Part shown: in pieces, positions 42,402 to 51,078 of the stretch
How positions within the stretch are numbered: the stretch's first letter is position 1
Layout of the letters: each line of letters begins with the position of its first letter
Assembly: GCA_937868725.1 (NCBI GenBank)
Contig: CALMMQ010000116.1
Location: forward strand, 1-51,078
From: an uncultured Pleomorphomonas sp.
Lineage (GTDB): Bacteria > Pseudomonadota > Alphaproteobacteria > Rhizobiales > Pleomorphomonadaceae
Reading direction: 5' to 3'
DNA length: 51,078 nucleotides
Notes under the pieces: model-generated
Told to the model about the DNA's origin: nothing
Seen by the model: only the letters and a program-made list of their open reading frames with translations
Databases searched by the model: none
Translations under genes and position numbers: made by a program

Positions 42402-43412
42402 GTGGCTACCATTTTCGACGTCGCGCGCCATGCCGCGGTTTCGACATCGACGGTATCGCATGTCGTCAACGGCACGCGGAAAGTCAGCGCCGAGACGGCG
42501 CGGCGGGTACAGGAGGCGATCGCCGCCGTCGGCTACACGCCCAACGGCATCGCCCGTGCCCTGGCGGTCTCGACGACCAACAGCGTCGGCATCGCCGTGT
42601 CGACCATCACCAACCCCTATTTCGGCGACATCATCTGCGCCATCGAGCGCGAATGCACGCGGCTCGGGTTGATGGTGTTCCTGTCCGATACCCACGACGA
42701 CCCCGAACACGAGCTGCGCGTCGTCAAGGCGCAGCACCTGCGCCGCGTCGACGGCATCATCCTGGCGCCGTCGGAGACCGGCGACAGCGAGACGCTGAAC
42801 TACATCGAGGCCAACAAGATCCCCTGCGTCCTGGTCGACCGCCTGACCTCGACCAAGTTCGACCGCGTCGGCATCCAGAACCGGCACGCCATGGGGCTGG
42901 TGGTCGACCACCTTGCCGATCATGGCCACCAGCGCATCGGCTTCATTTCCGGTCAACCGGGCTTTGCCACGGCCATCGAGCGCACCGAGGGCTTCCGCGC
43001 GGCGCTGTCCGAGCGCGGCCTCGCCGTCGACGAGGCGCTGATCCGCAGCGGCGACAGCATCGACGGCGCGGCGGCGGCCGCCGCCGAACTGCTGGCGCGG
43101 CCCGATCGTCCGTCGGCGCTGGCAGTCGGCAACAACATGTCGATGATCGGCGTCATGCGGGCCATCCGCTCGGCCGGCCTCAGCGTGCCCGGGGACATTG
43201 CCCTGGTCGGCTTCGACGATTTCGAATGGGCCGACTGCTTCGAGCCGCGCCTCACCGTCATCGCCCAGCCGGTGGAAGAGATCGGTCGCAAGGCCGCTGA
43301 ACTGCTGGTCCGCCGCATCGCCGCCGACCAGAGCGAGGAACCGCTGAAGCCGCAGATCATCCGCCTCAAGCCGACGCTGGTGATCCGCGAATCCTGTGGC
43401 TGCCGCGCCTGA
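42402..43412 (+). CDS. LacI-family regulator of the doubled importer
   Basis: 336 residues beginning with GTG 42402 (GAGAGGT upstream). The helix-turn-helix is TIFDVARHAAVSTSTVSHVVNG (residues 3-24), the hinge follows at PNGIARALAVSTTNSVGI, and the effector domain ends with IALVGFDDFEWADCFEPRLTVIAQP. A longer open frame back to 42246 has no homology and poor start signals. It lies 152 bp after fucU in the same direction. The palindromes at 34112-34125 and 34441-34459 are candidate targets at the head of the importer operon. Confidence 0.92.
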   Translation: MATIFDVARHAAVSTSTVSHVVNGTRKVSAETARRVQEAIAAVGYTPNGIARALAVSTTNSVGIAVSTITNPYFGDIICAIERECTRLGLMVFLSDTHDDPEHELRVVKAQHLRRVDGIILAPSETGDSETLNYIEANKIPCVLVDRLTSTKFDRVGIQNRHAMGLVVDHLADHGHQRIGFISGQPGFATAIERTEGFRAALSERGLAVDEALIRSGDSIDGAAAAAAELLARPDRPSALAVGNNMSMIGVMRAIRSAGLSVPGDIALVGFDDFEWADCFEPRLTVIAQPVEEIGRKAAELLVRRIAADQSEEPLKPQIIRLKPTLVIRESCGCRA

Positions 43413-43647
43413 GCGGCGGCGCCATGCGGGCTTTTCCGCTCCGCCTGCCGGCCATCGCCGCCTGGGAATTGCGCCAAGCTGCGCCAGATTCATTACCTTT
43501 AGCCGCCGCTTTGCGATCATTTTGTTTCAACATGATCAGCGGATGCTCTAGAGTTTGCCTCTGGCGATCAATGTCGTAGTCGCGGCTGATCGGGCCGGAT
43601 GGTCTCCGGCCAGCCGGCAGCGACAGGCTCCAGGAGGTGGCGACAGG
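43413..43647 (+). promoter_or_regulatory. Intergenic region before the ROK regulator gene
   Basis: The 235-bp gap contains an AT-richer stretch at about 43490-43560 (TTGTTTCAACATGATC, then CTCTAGAG) that may hold a promoter for the gene at 43648, but no confident -35/-10 pair can be picked. There is no coding sequence or terminator that I can support. Confidence 0.3.
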
Positions 43648-44799
43648 ATGATGACCCGTGGTCGATCGACGACACGCCAGCGGCGGCCTGCTATCGCCGC
43701 CAAGGACGGACCGGGCATCAGCCACAGCGATATCGCCGATCACAACTCCCGCGCCGTGCTCGAGATCCTGCGGGTTGCCGGCCCGCTGACGCGGCGCGAG
43801 TTGTCTGCCCGCGTCGGCCTCACCGAGCCGGCGATCACCGGCATCCTGCGCCGGTTGCAGGACGACGGCCTCGTCGCCTCGCGCCGCCAGAGCAACGCCA
43901 ACCGCTATCCCTCGACCGAGTTCCTCATCCGCCGCAACGGCGCCGTGGCGGTCGGCATCCGCCTGCTGCCGACGCGGGCCGAGCTGCTGCTGATCAATCT
44001 GGCCGGCGAAACCCTGGCCGAGCGGCACGACATCCCCGTCGCCGAAGCCGCCATGGCGGCGCTGGCGCTGGCCCAGGACAAGCCGGCCGGCGCACGGCTG
44101 ATCGGCATCGGCCTCGTCAGCGCGCCCAGCCTCGTCGTCGACGTCGAGGCTCTGCGCCAGACGCTGGCGCCGCTGCCGCTGGTGTTTTCGCCCGACACCG
44201 CCGCCGCCGTCACCGCCGAGCGCCTTTACGGCTACGGCGAGCACGACGGCTCGCTGGTGTCGCTGATCCTGGCCGAGGATGGCGTGCGGGCCGGCCTGTC
44301 GATCGCCGGCCGACCGTTCAGCGGCCGACACGGTTTCGCCGGCTCGATCGGTGCCATGCACACCGGCCGCGACCGGGCCAGCCTGTCCGAACGGGTGTCG
44401 GTGTCGGCGCTGACCGAACGGCTGCGTCGGGCCGAGGCCGACGGCGTGGCGGCGACAGAGGCCGCCGCCGACTGGGCCGGCGAAGCGGCCAGCCACCTGC
44501 TCGACGCCGCCGTCGCCATCTCCGGCCTGCTGGCGCCGGGCATGCTGGTGGTGGGCGGCGACCTGCCGGCCGACATCGTCGACATGGTCATCGCCCAAAT
44601 GGAACGGGAACGGCTCGACAAGGCCAGCCGGCCGATGGCCTCGCCCTGGATGCCGCCCATCCGCTCGTCGCGTCTGCCGGCGGCCGGCATCACCACCGGC
44701 GCGGCGCTGCTGCCGTTCCTGGAGTTCCTGCTGCCCAACCCGCAGCCGGCGCGCGAAGCGTCGTCCGCTCAGGTGGCGGCGGCCTCGGCCAGCGGCTGA
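43648..44799 (+). CDS. ROK-family transcriptional regulator with degenerate ROK domain
   Basis: 383 residues. A winged helix-turn-helix lies at about 30-85 (SRAVLEILRVAGPLTRRELSARVGLTEPAITGILRRLQDDGLV). The C-terminal ROK fold (about 95-360) lacks the usual kinase Asp motif, and where a ROK protein has GIGAG-IxxxG it reads DGVRAGLSIAGRPFSGRHGFAGSIG. The zinc-binding Cys cluster is not apparent. It is therefore a repressor-type regulator rather than a kinase. ATG 43648 is preceded by AGGAGGTGG. Its end overlaps the converging ROK gene by 31 bp. Confidence 0.88.
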   Translation: MMTRGRSTTRQRRPAIAAKDGPGISHSDIADHNSRAVLEILRVAGPLTRRELSARVGLTEPAITGILRRLQDDGLVASRRQSNANRYPSTEFLIRRNGAVAVGIRLLPTRAELLLINLAGETLAERHDIPVAEAAMAALALAQDKPAGARLIGIGLVSAPSLVVDVEALRQTLAPLPLVFSPDTAAAVTAERLYGYGEHDGSLVSLILAEDGVRAGLSIAGRPFSGRHGFAGSIGAMHTGRDRASLSERVSVSALTERLRRAEADGVAATEAAADWAGEAASHLLDAAVAISGLLAPGMLVVGGDLPADIVDMVIAQMERERLDKASRPMASPWMPPIRSSRLPAAGITTGAALLPFLEFLLPNPQPAREASSAQVAAASASG

Positions 44800-45983
44800 T
44801 TGAGCGGCACGCGCGTGCGCTGGGCCGGATCGGCCGACGGCAGGCCAAGGCGATGGGCGAGCGGCATGGCAGCGGCGCCGAGGGCGGCGGCGTCTTCCGA
44901 ACAGGCCGCCCGATGCAGGGCCGGGGCCGGCACGCCCAGCCGGCCGAGCTCCTGGTGAACGTGGATCAGCAGTTCGTCGATCAACCGCACCGGAAAGCGG
45001 CCGCCGATCAGCACCGCCTCGGGGTCGACGATCATGCCGATGTGGGCCACCGCCTCGGCGATTTTGACGGCGGCGCGCTTGAGCCAGGTCGAGACGAGGC
45101 CGCGACCGCGGCTGTCGAGCGCCATCAGCTCGGCCGGCGTCGTCGCCTTGACGCCGTGACGATCGAGCCAGTCGTAGAGCAGGAACAGCGAAAACATCTC
45201 GCCGAGCGGCTGGATCTGGCCGGCGGAGGGACCATCGTCCGACACCACCGGCAACCAGCCGATCTCGCCGTTGAGGCCGCTCGCGCCCTTGTGGCGCACG
45301 CCGTCGATGACCAGGGCGCCACCGAGGCAGGCGTTGGCCAGGATGTAGAAGAAGCTGTCGATCTCGGTGCCGAGGCCGTAGTCGATTTCGCCCATGGCCG
45401 AGGCGTTGGCGTCGTTGTCGATGAACACCGGATGGCTGGTGATGCCTTCGACGGCGCGGCGGATGTCGAACCCGGTCCATTTGCCGTAGGCATCCGGCCG
45501 GCCGATGACCGAGATTTCGCCGAGCCAGTCGGGGATGGCGAGGCCGATGCCGGACAACCGGCTCTCGTCGACGAGGCGGCGGCGGCGGAAGCTCGACAGC
45601 GCGTCCTCAAGCAGTTCCATGAACTCGTTGGGCAGCATGAAGCGCCGCTCGTGGTGGATGCGGCCGCGGACGGTGCCGGTGGCGTCGACGGCGACGATGG
45701 TCAGGTGGTCGCGGTCGACGTTGGCGCCGACCGAGAACATGCCCTCGGGGTCGATCTCCAGCTCGATGGCCGGCTGGCCGCGCAGACCGTGACGACGGCG
45801 CGCCTCCATCACCAGGCCTTCATCGGCGAGACGATCGACGATGCGGGCGATGGCCTGCTTGGTCAGACCGCAGCGCTCGGCCAGTTCGGTGCGCGAGATC
45901 GGCGCGCCACGGTGGATGGCCGCCAGCACCAGCTGGCGGTTTTGCGCTGCCGCCTGTTCGGTGTTCGACCCGAGAACGTTCAC
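44769..45983 (-). CDS. ROK-family transcriptional regulator of the mannoside locus
   Basis: 404 residues from GTG 45983, preceded by GGAGG at five bases. The winged helix-turn-helix is RQLVLAAIHRGAPISRTELAERCGLTKQAIARIVDRLADEGLV (about 17-60). The ROK domain has FIDNDANASAMGEIDYG and ILANACLGGALVIDGVRHKGASGLNGEIGWLPV, but the zinc-binding Cys motif is not evident. It lies 75 bp downstream of the alpha-mannosidase gene in the same direction and probably controls that locus. Its last 31 bp overlap the end of the converging ROK gene at 43648. Confidence 0.9.
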   Translation of the reverse strand: MNVLGSNTEQAAAQNRQLVLAAIHRGAPISRTELAERCGLTKQAIARIVDRLADEGLVMEARRRHGLRGQPAIELEIDPEGMFSVGANVDRDHLTIVAVDATGTVRGRIHHERRFMLPNEFMELLEDALSSFRRRRLVDESRLSGIGLAIPDWLGEISVIGRPDAYGKWTGFDIRRAVEGITSHPVFIDNDANASAMGEIDYGLGTEIDSFFYILANACLGGALVIDGVRHKGASGLNGEIGWLPVVSDDGPSAGQIQPLGEMFSLFLLYDWLDRHGVKATTPAELMALDSRGRGLVSTWLKRAAVKIAEAVAHIGMIVDPEAVLIGGRFPVRLIDELLIHVHQELGRLGVPAPALHRAACSEDAAALGAAAMPLAHRLGLPSADPAQRTRVPLNQPLAEAAAT

Positions 45984-46057
45984 CCTGCCCTCCAGGTCGC
46001 CGGCGGTCCGAACTTGCCATTCGTGCTCCGGCGACCGGAAGCAATCTAGCGAGCCGG

Positions 46058-49000
46058 TCAGGCCTTGGAAAGACGCCAGCTCTTGACCTCGAACGGTTTG
46101 AGGCCGCGCGCCGGACCGTCCATCGGCTCTTCGAGGATGCTGAGCGGGCCACTGACCGTCCAGCCGTCGGGCACCCTGAGGCCGAAGTCGCCGCGCCGGC
46201 CGGCCGGTTCCCAGACGCGCAGGATGAGACCGTCGCCCGCCTCGGCCGGCTTGATCGCCGACAGCGCCGCCGGGATGCCCTCGGCCGCGAGCGGCTGCCA
46301 GACGCCAGCGGCGACGCCCTTGACCGGCAGCACCAGCAGCGGCCGGTTGAGATCGTCGGCCTCCTCGCGCACGCCGCCCTCGTGCCAGGAGCCAGCGTGC
46401 GGCATCAGGGCGTAGGTGAAAGTCTGCGGGCCCTCGTCGGCCATCGGGTCGGGGTAGACCGGCGAGCGCAACAGGCTGAGGCCGAGCTCGCTGCCGTGTA
46501 CCGAGTGGCCGTACTTGGCGTCGTTGAGCAAGGCGAGACCGAAATCCGGCTCCGACAGGTCGAGGAAGCGATGGGCCGCCGCCTCGAACATCGCCTTTTC
46601 CCACGAGGTGTTGCGGTGGGTGGGACGATTGACGACGCCATAGGCGCATTCGGCGGTGGCCAAGCGGCTGCGGACGGCGGCGGTGGTCAGGGTGCGCAGG
46701 AAGACACGGCGATCGTGCCAGTCGAGCGTCGTCTCGATGTCGAGCCGGCGGGCGCCGGCGCCGAGCGACAGCACCTGGGTGATGGTCGAGGCGCGATAGC
46801 GGCGGACGAGGCGGATGGCAACGCGGTGCGGCCCGCGCTCGATCACTTCGAGACTCTGGAGATCAGTGATCTCTTCGCCGCGCTCGACGTAGTCGGGCTC
46901 GATGTCCCAGGCGTCCCAGTTGCGTGGCTTGTCGACGGGATAGGCCATCAGCCGGTTGCCGCGCCCCTCGATGGCCTGACGGCCGGTCGGCTTGTGCAGG
47001 ATGGCGGCGATGGACCCATCGGCGGCGAGACTGACCTTGAGCACGTCGTTTTCGAGCGTGCGCTCGTCGACGGCAACGCTGCCGGCCGGAACGAGGCTGG
47101 CGGCGTCGACGACGGTGACGGCGAGCGACGGCACGGTCTGGCCGGCGTGGATCGGCGCGGCGCCGCCAAGACGGATCGGCCGGGCGTCGAGCGAGGGGTT
47201 GACGATCAGCAGCCGCTCGCCTTCGCCCGTGGGCAGTTGGGCGGCGATGGCGGCAAGGCCGGCGGCCGTCGCCTGATCGCCGGCGGCGATGACGGCGCCG
47301 AGCTCGGCGGCGGCGTCCTCGTAGACTTCATGGATCGACGAGCCCGGCAGGATGTCGTGGAACTCGTTCTTGAGCAGCTGCCGCCAATCGGGTTCGAGGC
47401 TGACCGGCCGGCCGGCGCCAAGGAGATGGGCCAGCGAGCCGACGGTCTCGGCGGTGATCAGGGCGCGCTCGGCCCGGCGGTGCAGGCGCTTGACGACGCT
47501 CTGGCTGGTCAGCGTGCCGCGATGCAGTTCGAGATAGATCTCGCCCTGCCAGACCGACAACGGCGTCGCCGCCGCCGTGGCGTTGGCACGGGCGAAGAAG
47601 TCGCGCACGCGCGTCCAGCGCGCCTTGGGCAGCGTCGGGAACACGCGCAGCTGCGCCTCGCGCTCGACCATTTCCGGCGTCGGGCCACCGCCGCCGTCGC
47701 CATAGCCGACGGTGAGCAGCGTCTCGGGATGGCTGGCTTTCTCGCGATAGTTCTTCCAGGTCGGCACCAGACAGTCGGGGCGGACGAAGCCGTTGTAGCC
47801 GGCCATGGGATTGTCGAAGGTGTGGGTCAGCACGCGGCTGCCGTCGAGACCTTCCCACCAGAACAGGTCGGAGGGGATGTGGTTGGTCTCCGACCAGTTG
47901 ACCTTGATGGTGAAGAAGTTGCGGATGCCGGCCTGATTGAACAGCTGCGGCAGGGCGCCGGAGAAGCCGAAGCAGTCGGGCAGCCAGCAGATGTCGTGGC
48001 GGATGCCGAAGGTCGCCTCGAAATAGCGCTGACCGTAGAGAAACTGGCGCGTCAGGCTTTCGCCGGTGGGCATGTTGGTGTCGGGCTCGACCCAGCTGCC
48101 GCCGAGCGTCTCCCATTCGCCGGAGCGGACGCGCTCGGCGATGCGGGCGAACAGGGCCGGATCGTCCTCGGCCAGCTGGGCGTAGTAGTGGGCCGTCGAC
48201 TGGTTGAAGCGGAAGTCGGGCGCGGCATCCATCAGCGACAGCACGGTCGAGAAGGTGCGGCGCGTCTTGCGCCGCGTCTCGCCATAGGGCCACAGCCAGG
48301 CGAGGTCGATGTGGGCGTGCCCGGTGAGCGCGATCTCGCCCTCGGGCGGGAAGCGCTGCTGCAACCCGGCGAGGCGGGCGATCAGCGCATCGTAGGCGGC
48401 CTCGACACTGGCCCGCTCGGCCTGATTGAGGCCGGCGGGGCGGTCGATCAGCTCGGGCAGCGCCCAGATCTTGCGCTGGGCTTCGGCGCTGGCGGTGCGG
48501 GCGACGTAATCGGCGGTCGACGACGGCCAGTCGAGGCCGCGCAGGGTATCCTCGGCGGCGGCGATGAGGTGGGGCACCACCTCGTGGCCGGCGAGCACCG
48601 ACAGCGCCTCGACGATCTGGGTGAGGAGCAGCCACAGCCGGTCGACGGCCGGCTCGCGCAACTGCAACTCGGCACGGTTGACGACCGGCTGACGCACCGG
48701 CTCGCCGAACGGCAGGCGGGCCACCGTCTCGGTGGTGACCGAGAAGCGGCGGGCGGTGAGCGGGAAGCTCTGGTGGTAGGGGTCGAGGCCGTAGGGCACC
48801 GGCGCACCGTCGCCGCAGGCGATGGCGATCAGGCTTTCGCCGCCGAGATCGAGGCTGAGGCGGGTGTCGGCGAGCGGCCAGGCGGCGGGCACCTCGCCGG
48901 TCAGTGCGAAGCGCACCAGGCCGTCCCGGCGCGGCCAGGGCGCACCGACGGCGATGGCGGCGCCGTCGCAGGCGATGGTGGCGACGGCGGCCGTCTCGCG

Positions 49001-49075
49001 CACCTTCCAGAACTCCAGTTCGGCGAGGCGGACCACGAGGCGTTCGTGACGTTGAGCGAGGGTAAGTGACATCAT
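46058..49075 (-). CDS. Alpha-mannosidase, glycoside hydrolase family 38
   Basis: 1005 residues, the usual length of bacterial GH38. The metal site motif GHAHIDLAWLW has H253 and D257 (with H255), and the nucleophile is D367 in WLPDCFGFSG. NEFHDILPGSSIHEVYEDA is the late zinc-ligand segment. The C-terminal half is the beta-sandwich domain with VYPDPMADEG and the YALMPHAGSW end motif. There is no signal peptide, so imported mannosides are cleaved inside the cell. The start is the ATG at 49075 or 49072. It follows the permease pair by 35 bp. Confidence 0.94.
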   Translation of the reverse strand: MMSLTLAQRHERLVVRLAELEFWKVRETAAVATIACDGAAIAVGAPWPRRDGLVRFALTGEVPAAWPLADTRLSLDLGGESLIAIACGDGAPVPYGLDPYHQSFPLTARRFSVTTETVARLPFGEPVRQPVVNRAELQLREPAVDRLWLLLTQIVEALSVLAGHEVVPHLIAAAEDTLRGLDWPSSTADYVARTASAEAQRKIWALPELIDRPAGLNQAERASVEAAYDALIARLAGLQQRFPPEGEIALTGHAHIDLAWLWPYGETRRKTRRTFSTVLSLMDAAPDFRFNQSTAHYYAQLAEDDPALFARIAERVRSGEWETLGGSWVEPDTNMPTGESLTRQFLYGQRYFEATFGIRHDICWLPDCFGFSGALPQLFNQAGIRNFFTIKVNWSETNHIPSDLFWWEGLDGSRVLTHTFDNPMAGYNGFVRPDCLVPTWKNYREKASHPETLLTVGYGDGGGGPTPEMVEREAQLRVFPTLPKARWTRVRDFFARANATAAATPLSVWQGEIYLELHRGTLTSQSVVKRLHRRAERALITAETVGSLAHLLGAGRPVSLEPDWRQLLKNEFHDILPGSSIHEVYEDAAAELGAVIAAGDQATAAGLAAIAAQLPTGEGERLLIVNPSLDARPIRLGGAAPIHAGQTVPSLAVTVVDAASLVPAGSVAVDERTLENDVLKVSLAADGSIAAILHKPTGRQAIEGRGNRLMAYPVDKPRNWDAWDIEPDYVERGEEITDLQSLEVIERGPHRVAIRLVRRYRASTITQVLSLGAGARRLDIETTLDWHDRRVFLRTLTTAAVRSRLATAECAYGVVNRPTHRNTSWEKAMFEAAAHRFLDLSEPDFGLALLNDAKYGHSVHGSELGLSLLRSPVYPDPMADEGPQTFTYALMPHAGSWHEGGVREEADDLNRPLLVLPVKGVAAGVWQPLAAEGIPAALSAIKPAEAGDGLILRVWEPAGRRGDFGLRVPDGWTVSGPLSILEEPMDGPARGLKPFEVKSWRLSKA

Positions 49076-49109
49076 GCTATCCGATCGAAAGAAAACCGGG
49101 CGAACCGGG

Positions 49110-49952
49110 TCAACCCTTGACGGCGCCGGCGGTCATGGCGCTGAGGATCAGCCGTTGCAGGGCGAGGAAGGCGACGATGGCCGGCACCACCGAGATTAGG
49201 CAGGCGGCCGCCAGCACCTGGATGGTGCTGTCGTTCTGCGTGCCGGCGTACTGGAAGATGCCGACACCGATGGGCACCAGCGCATCCTTGGTGAGCAGCA
49301 GGAACGGCACCAGGAACTGCGACCAGCCAGCGATCACCGTGATGATGAAGGCAGAGGCGACGCCCGGCGTCGACAGCGGCAGGATGATGCGCACGAACAC
49401 CGACAGACGATTGCAGCCATCGATCAGCGCCGCCTCGTCGAGGCTCTTGGGGATGCCGTCCATGAAGCCCTTGAGCAGCCAGGTGACCATGGGCACGCCG
49501 AGGGCGATGTAGACCATGACGGCGCCGAAGTGGCTGTCGAGCAGACCGAGCCAGGCCATGTAGCGGTAGAGTGGCACCATGATGACCAGCGGCGAGATCA
49601 TCTGGAAGGCGAGGATGCCGAGCATCCAGGCGGCCTTGCCCTTGAAGTCGAAGCGCGAGAAGGCGTAGGCGGCCGGGGCGGCGACGATCAGGCAGCCGAC
49701 GGCCGACAGGCACGACAGCTTGAGGGCGTTGACGAGGTAGGACGGGAACTGGCTCGAGGTCAGCACCTGCACGAAATTGTCGAGCGTCGGATACTTGGGG
49801 ATCAGGCGGGCGACGCCGAGGAACACTTCCTTGCGCGTGCGCAGCGCCATGGAAATGAGCCAGATCAGCGGCCAGGCGAAGAAGACGAACATCAGCGCCA
49901 TGAAGGCATAGCTGAGCACGTCGCCGAGACGGTCGCGGGAGCTGAGTTTCAT
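49110..49952 (-). CDS. Sugar ABC transporter permease, MalG type (mannoside locus)
   Basis: 280 residues with six membrane segments. The EAA loop is KSLDEAALIDGCNRLSVFVRIILPLSTPGV, and the C-terminus ends LSAMTAGAVKG. It partners the permease encoded just upstream, whose stop codon overlaps this start by ATGA. No ATPase gene is seen in this locus within the window, so it may rely on one beyond the edge or on the MalK-type ATPase at 7868. Confidence 0.94.
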   Translation of the reverse strand: MKLSSRDRLGDVLSYAFMALMFVFFAWPLIWLISMALRTRKEVFLGVARLIPKYPTLDNFVQVLTSSQFPSYLVNALKLSCLSAVGCLIVAAPAAYAFSRFDFKGKAAWMLGILAFQMISPLVIMVPLYRYMAWLGLLDSHFGAVMVYIALGVPMVTWLLKGFMDGIPKSLDEAALIDGCNRLSVFVRIILPLSTPGVASAFIITVIAGWSQFLVPFLLLTKDALVPIGVGIFQYAGTQNDSTIQVLAAACLISVVPAIVAFLALQRLILSAMTAGAVKG

Positions 49953-50878
49953 GCCTTGTCGTCCTTGGGCAGGAAGGCGGCGTAGACGAGCGCCAGCCCG
50001 AGACTGATGACCAGCATCAGCACCGACAGCACCGAGCCGGCGGCAAGGTCGTAGTTCCGGAACACGATGTTGAAGGTGTAGAGCGACAGCACCTCGGTGG
50101 CCCGCCCCGGTCCGCCCGAGGTCAAGGCGATGATGGCGTCGAAGGTGTTGAGCGTCTGGATGGTGATGAGGATCATGTTGACCAGAATGGCCGGCCGCAG
50201 CTGCGGCAACGTGACGTAGAGGAGGCGCTGGCGCGCCGTGGCGCCGTCGACCTCGGCCGCCTCGTAGAGCGAGGGGTCGATGCCCTTGAGGGCGGCGTAC
50301 ATCACCACCATCGAGAAGGCGGTGCCGCGCCAGACGTTGGACAGCACCACCGACCACATGACGATGGACGGGTCGGACAGCCATTGCACCGGCGCAAGGC
50401 CCATCAGGCGCAAGAGCGAGTTGAGGCCGCCGAACGGCGCCTCGTTGAACAGCATCTTCCAGATGATGCCGCCGGCGATGCCGGGCACCACCCAGGCGAC
50501 CAGCGCCGTGGTGCGCAGGATGGTGGTGCCGAACAGCCGGCGCTTCTCCGAACGGACGACGACCAACGCCATGACGAGGCCGAGCAACTGCTGGCCGAAC
50601 ACCGAGCCGAGGGTGAAGACGGCCGTCACGCCCAGGATCTGCAACAGCTCCGGCCGGCTCAGCACGTTGGCGAAGGTGGCGAGCGTGTAATGGCCCTCGC
50701 CGCCGAGCAGCGTCAGGTCGGTGAAAGCGAAACGGAAAACGTCGACGACCGGATAGAGGTAGAACAGCCCCATCACCAGGATCACCGGCATCAGCCAGGG
50801 ATAGGGCGAGGGAACGCGATTGTGCCCGCCGACCGCCCCGAAGCGGAGCGAGGGGAACTTGGCGAGGCTTGCAGCCAT
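49949..50878 (-). CDS. Sugar ABC transporter permease, MalF type (mannoside locus)
   Basis: 309 residues with six membrane segments, starting PYPWLMPVILVMGLFYLYPVVDVFRFAF. The EAA loop is SLYEAAEVDGATARQRLLYVTLPQLRPAI. ATG 50878 follows AGAGAGG; an in-frame extension to 51019 would start in the hairpin-rich gap. It should receive sugar from a binding protein encoded beyond the right edge and form a heterodimer with the MalG-type partner. Confidence 0.93.
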   Translation of the reverse strand: MAASLAKFPSLRFGAVGGHNRVPSPYPWLMPVILVMGLFYLYPVVDVFRFAFTDLTLLGGEGHYTLATFANVLSRPELLQILGVTAVFTLGSVFGQQLLGLVMALVVVRSEKRRLFGTTILRTTALVAWVVPGIAGGIIWKMLFNEAPFGGLNSLLRLMGLAPVQWLSDPSIVMWSVVLSNVWRGTAFSMVVMYAALKGIDPSLYEAAEVDGATARQRLLYVTLPQLRPAILVNMILITIQTLNTFDAIIALTSGGPGRATEVLSLYTFNIVFRNYDLAAGSVLSVLMLVISLGLALVYAAFLPKDDKA

Positions 50879-51032
50879 GGGGGCCTCTCTCGGGACGGAC
50901 CAGCGGCGGCGCCGCAGGCGGTGGGAGCTGGCGGGAACAGCCGGCGGGCGACGCCGCCGGGACGCATCCGCCGACCACATTGCCATGCGGGCGGGGCGGA
51001 GGATGCGGCGAAAACACACCTTTCAACAGCCG

Positions 51033-51065
51033 CCGCGGGCCGGGTCAAGCCGATCCGGCCCGCGG
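51033..51065. repeat. 11-bp GC hairpin at the right edge
   Basis: CCGCGGGCCGG (51033-51043) and CCGGCCCGCGG (51055-51065) are a perfect stem with an 11-nt loop. A smaller stem, CCGGCGG/CCGCCGG, lies at 50941-50960. The 200-bp region before the permease contains no gene that I can support. By analogy with the gaps at 4104, 38094 and 40220, this is where the 3' end of a binding-protein gene would be expected, beyond the edge. Confidence 0.6.
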
Positions 51066-51078
51066 GGGACACGTCGAG

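Noticed and set aside
46382-49069. Open frame of almost 900 codons on the plus strand
   Set aside because: It is the antisense shadow of the GH38 gene and lacks domain motifs. The same applies to 27319-30021 and 43599-46049.

Overview
The window is GC-rich (roughly two thirds G+C by eye), gene-dense chromosomal DNA of a free-living alphaproteobacterium, most likely of the Hyphomicrobiales/rhizobial type. The evidence is the many sugar ABC transporters with LacI and ROK regulators, the exopolysaccharide proteins resembling ExoQ and GumC/Wzz, and the GTG and TTG starts. The genus assignment is open. There are 39 protein-coding genes. I see no rRNA, tRNA, CRISPR array, transposase, integrase or phage gene.

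Layout. (1) 184-8905 is a beta-fructoside (sucrose-type) uptake locus. A LacI-type regulator, a binding protein, two permeases, a GH32 fructosidase and a MalK/UgpC-type ATPase run rightward. A DUF3830 gene and a 3-hydroxyisobutyrate-dehydrogenase-like gene run leftward from the same intergenic region. A near-identical 17-bp operator lies both in that intergenic region and over the first codons of the binding protein. (2) 8948-14715 holds amino-acid and housekeeping genes: single-chain L-serine dehydratase with a small helix-turn-helix gene upstream, an RBBP9-type hydrolase, two converging Cys/Met-metabolism PLP enzymes sharing a terminator, and a GNAT enzyme. (3) 14734-20348 is an alpha-glucoside phosphorolysis locus: a LacI regulator divergent from a 1393-residue fusion of a catalytically gutted amidase-like domain, a GH65 phosphorylase and a beta-phosphoglucomutase. 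Two AAAAGCGCTT-type operators lie between them. (4) 20356-33924 is an exopolysaccharide cluster: Wzx-type flippase, Wzy/ExoQ-type polymerase or ligase, Wzz-type chain-length protein, three glycosyltransferases, a NodB-type deacetylase, a secreted clan GH-A hydrolase, and two homologous GNAT-like proteins on opposite strands either side of the flippase. (5) 34524-44799 is a doubled ribose-type importer (two ATPases, two permeases, two binding proteins) with a fucose mutarotase (FucU), a LacI regulator and a ROK regulator. The 599-bp leader before it is rich in inverted repeats and carries a 9-codon upstream reading frame. (6) 44769-50878, leftward, is a mannoside locus: two MalFG-type permeases (their binding protein presumably lies just past the right edge), a GH38 alpha-mannosidase and a ROK regulator that overlaps the neighbouring ROK gene tail to tail.

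The recurring theme is carbohydrate uptake, glycoside cleavage inside the cell, and a local regulator per locus. A second recurring pattern is a strong GC-rich hairpin just downstream of each periplasmic binding-protein gene. The least conventional items are the pseudo-amidase/GH65/beta-PGM fusion, the paired GNAT proteins in the polysaccharide cluster, and the structured leader of the doubled importer. Functions are inferred from recognised family motifs; substrates are inferences.
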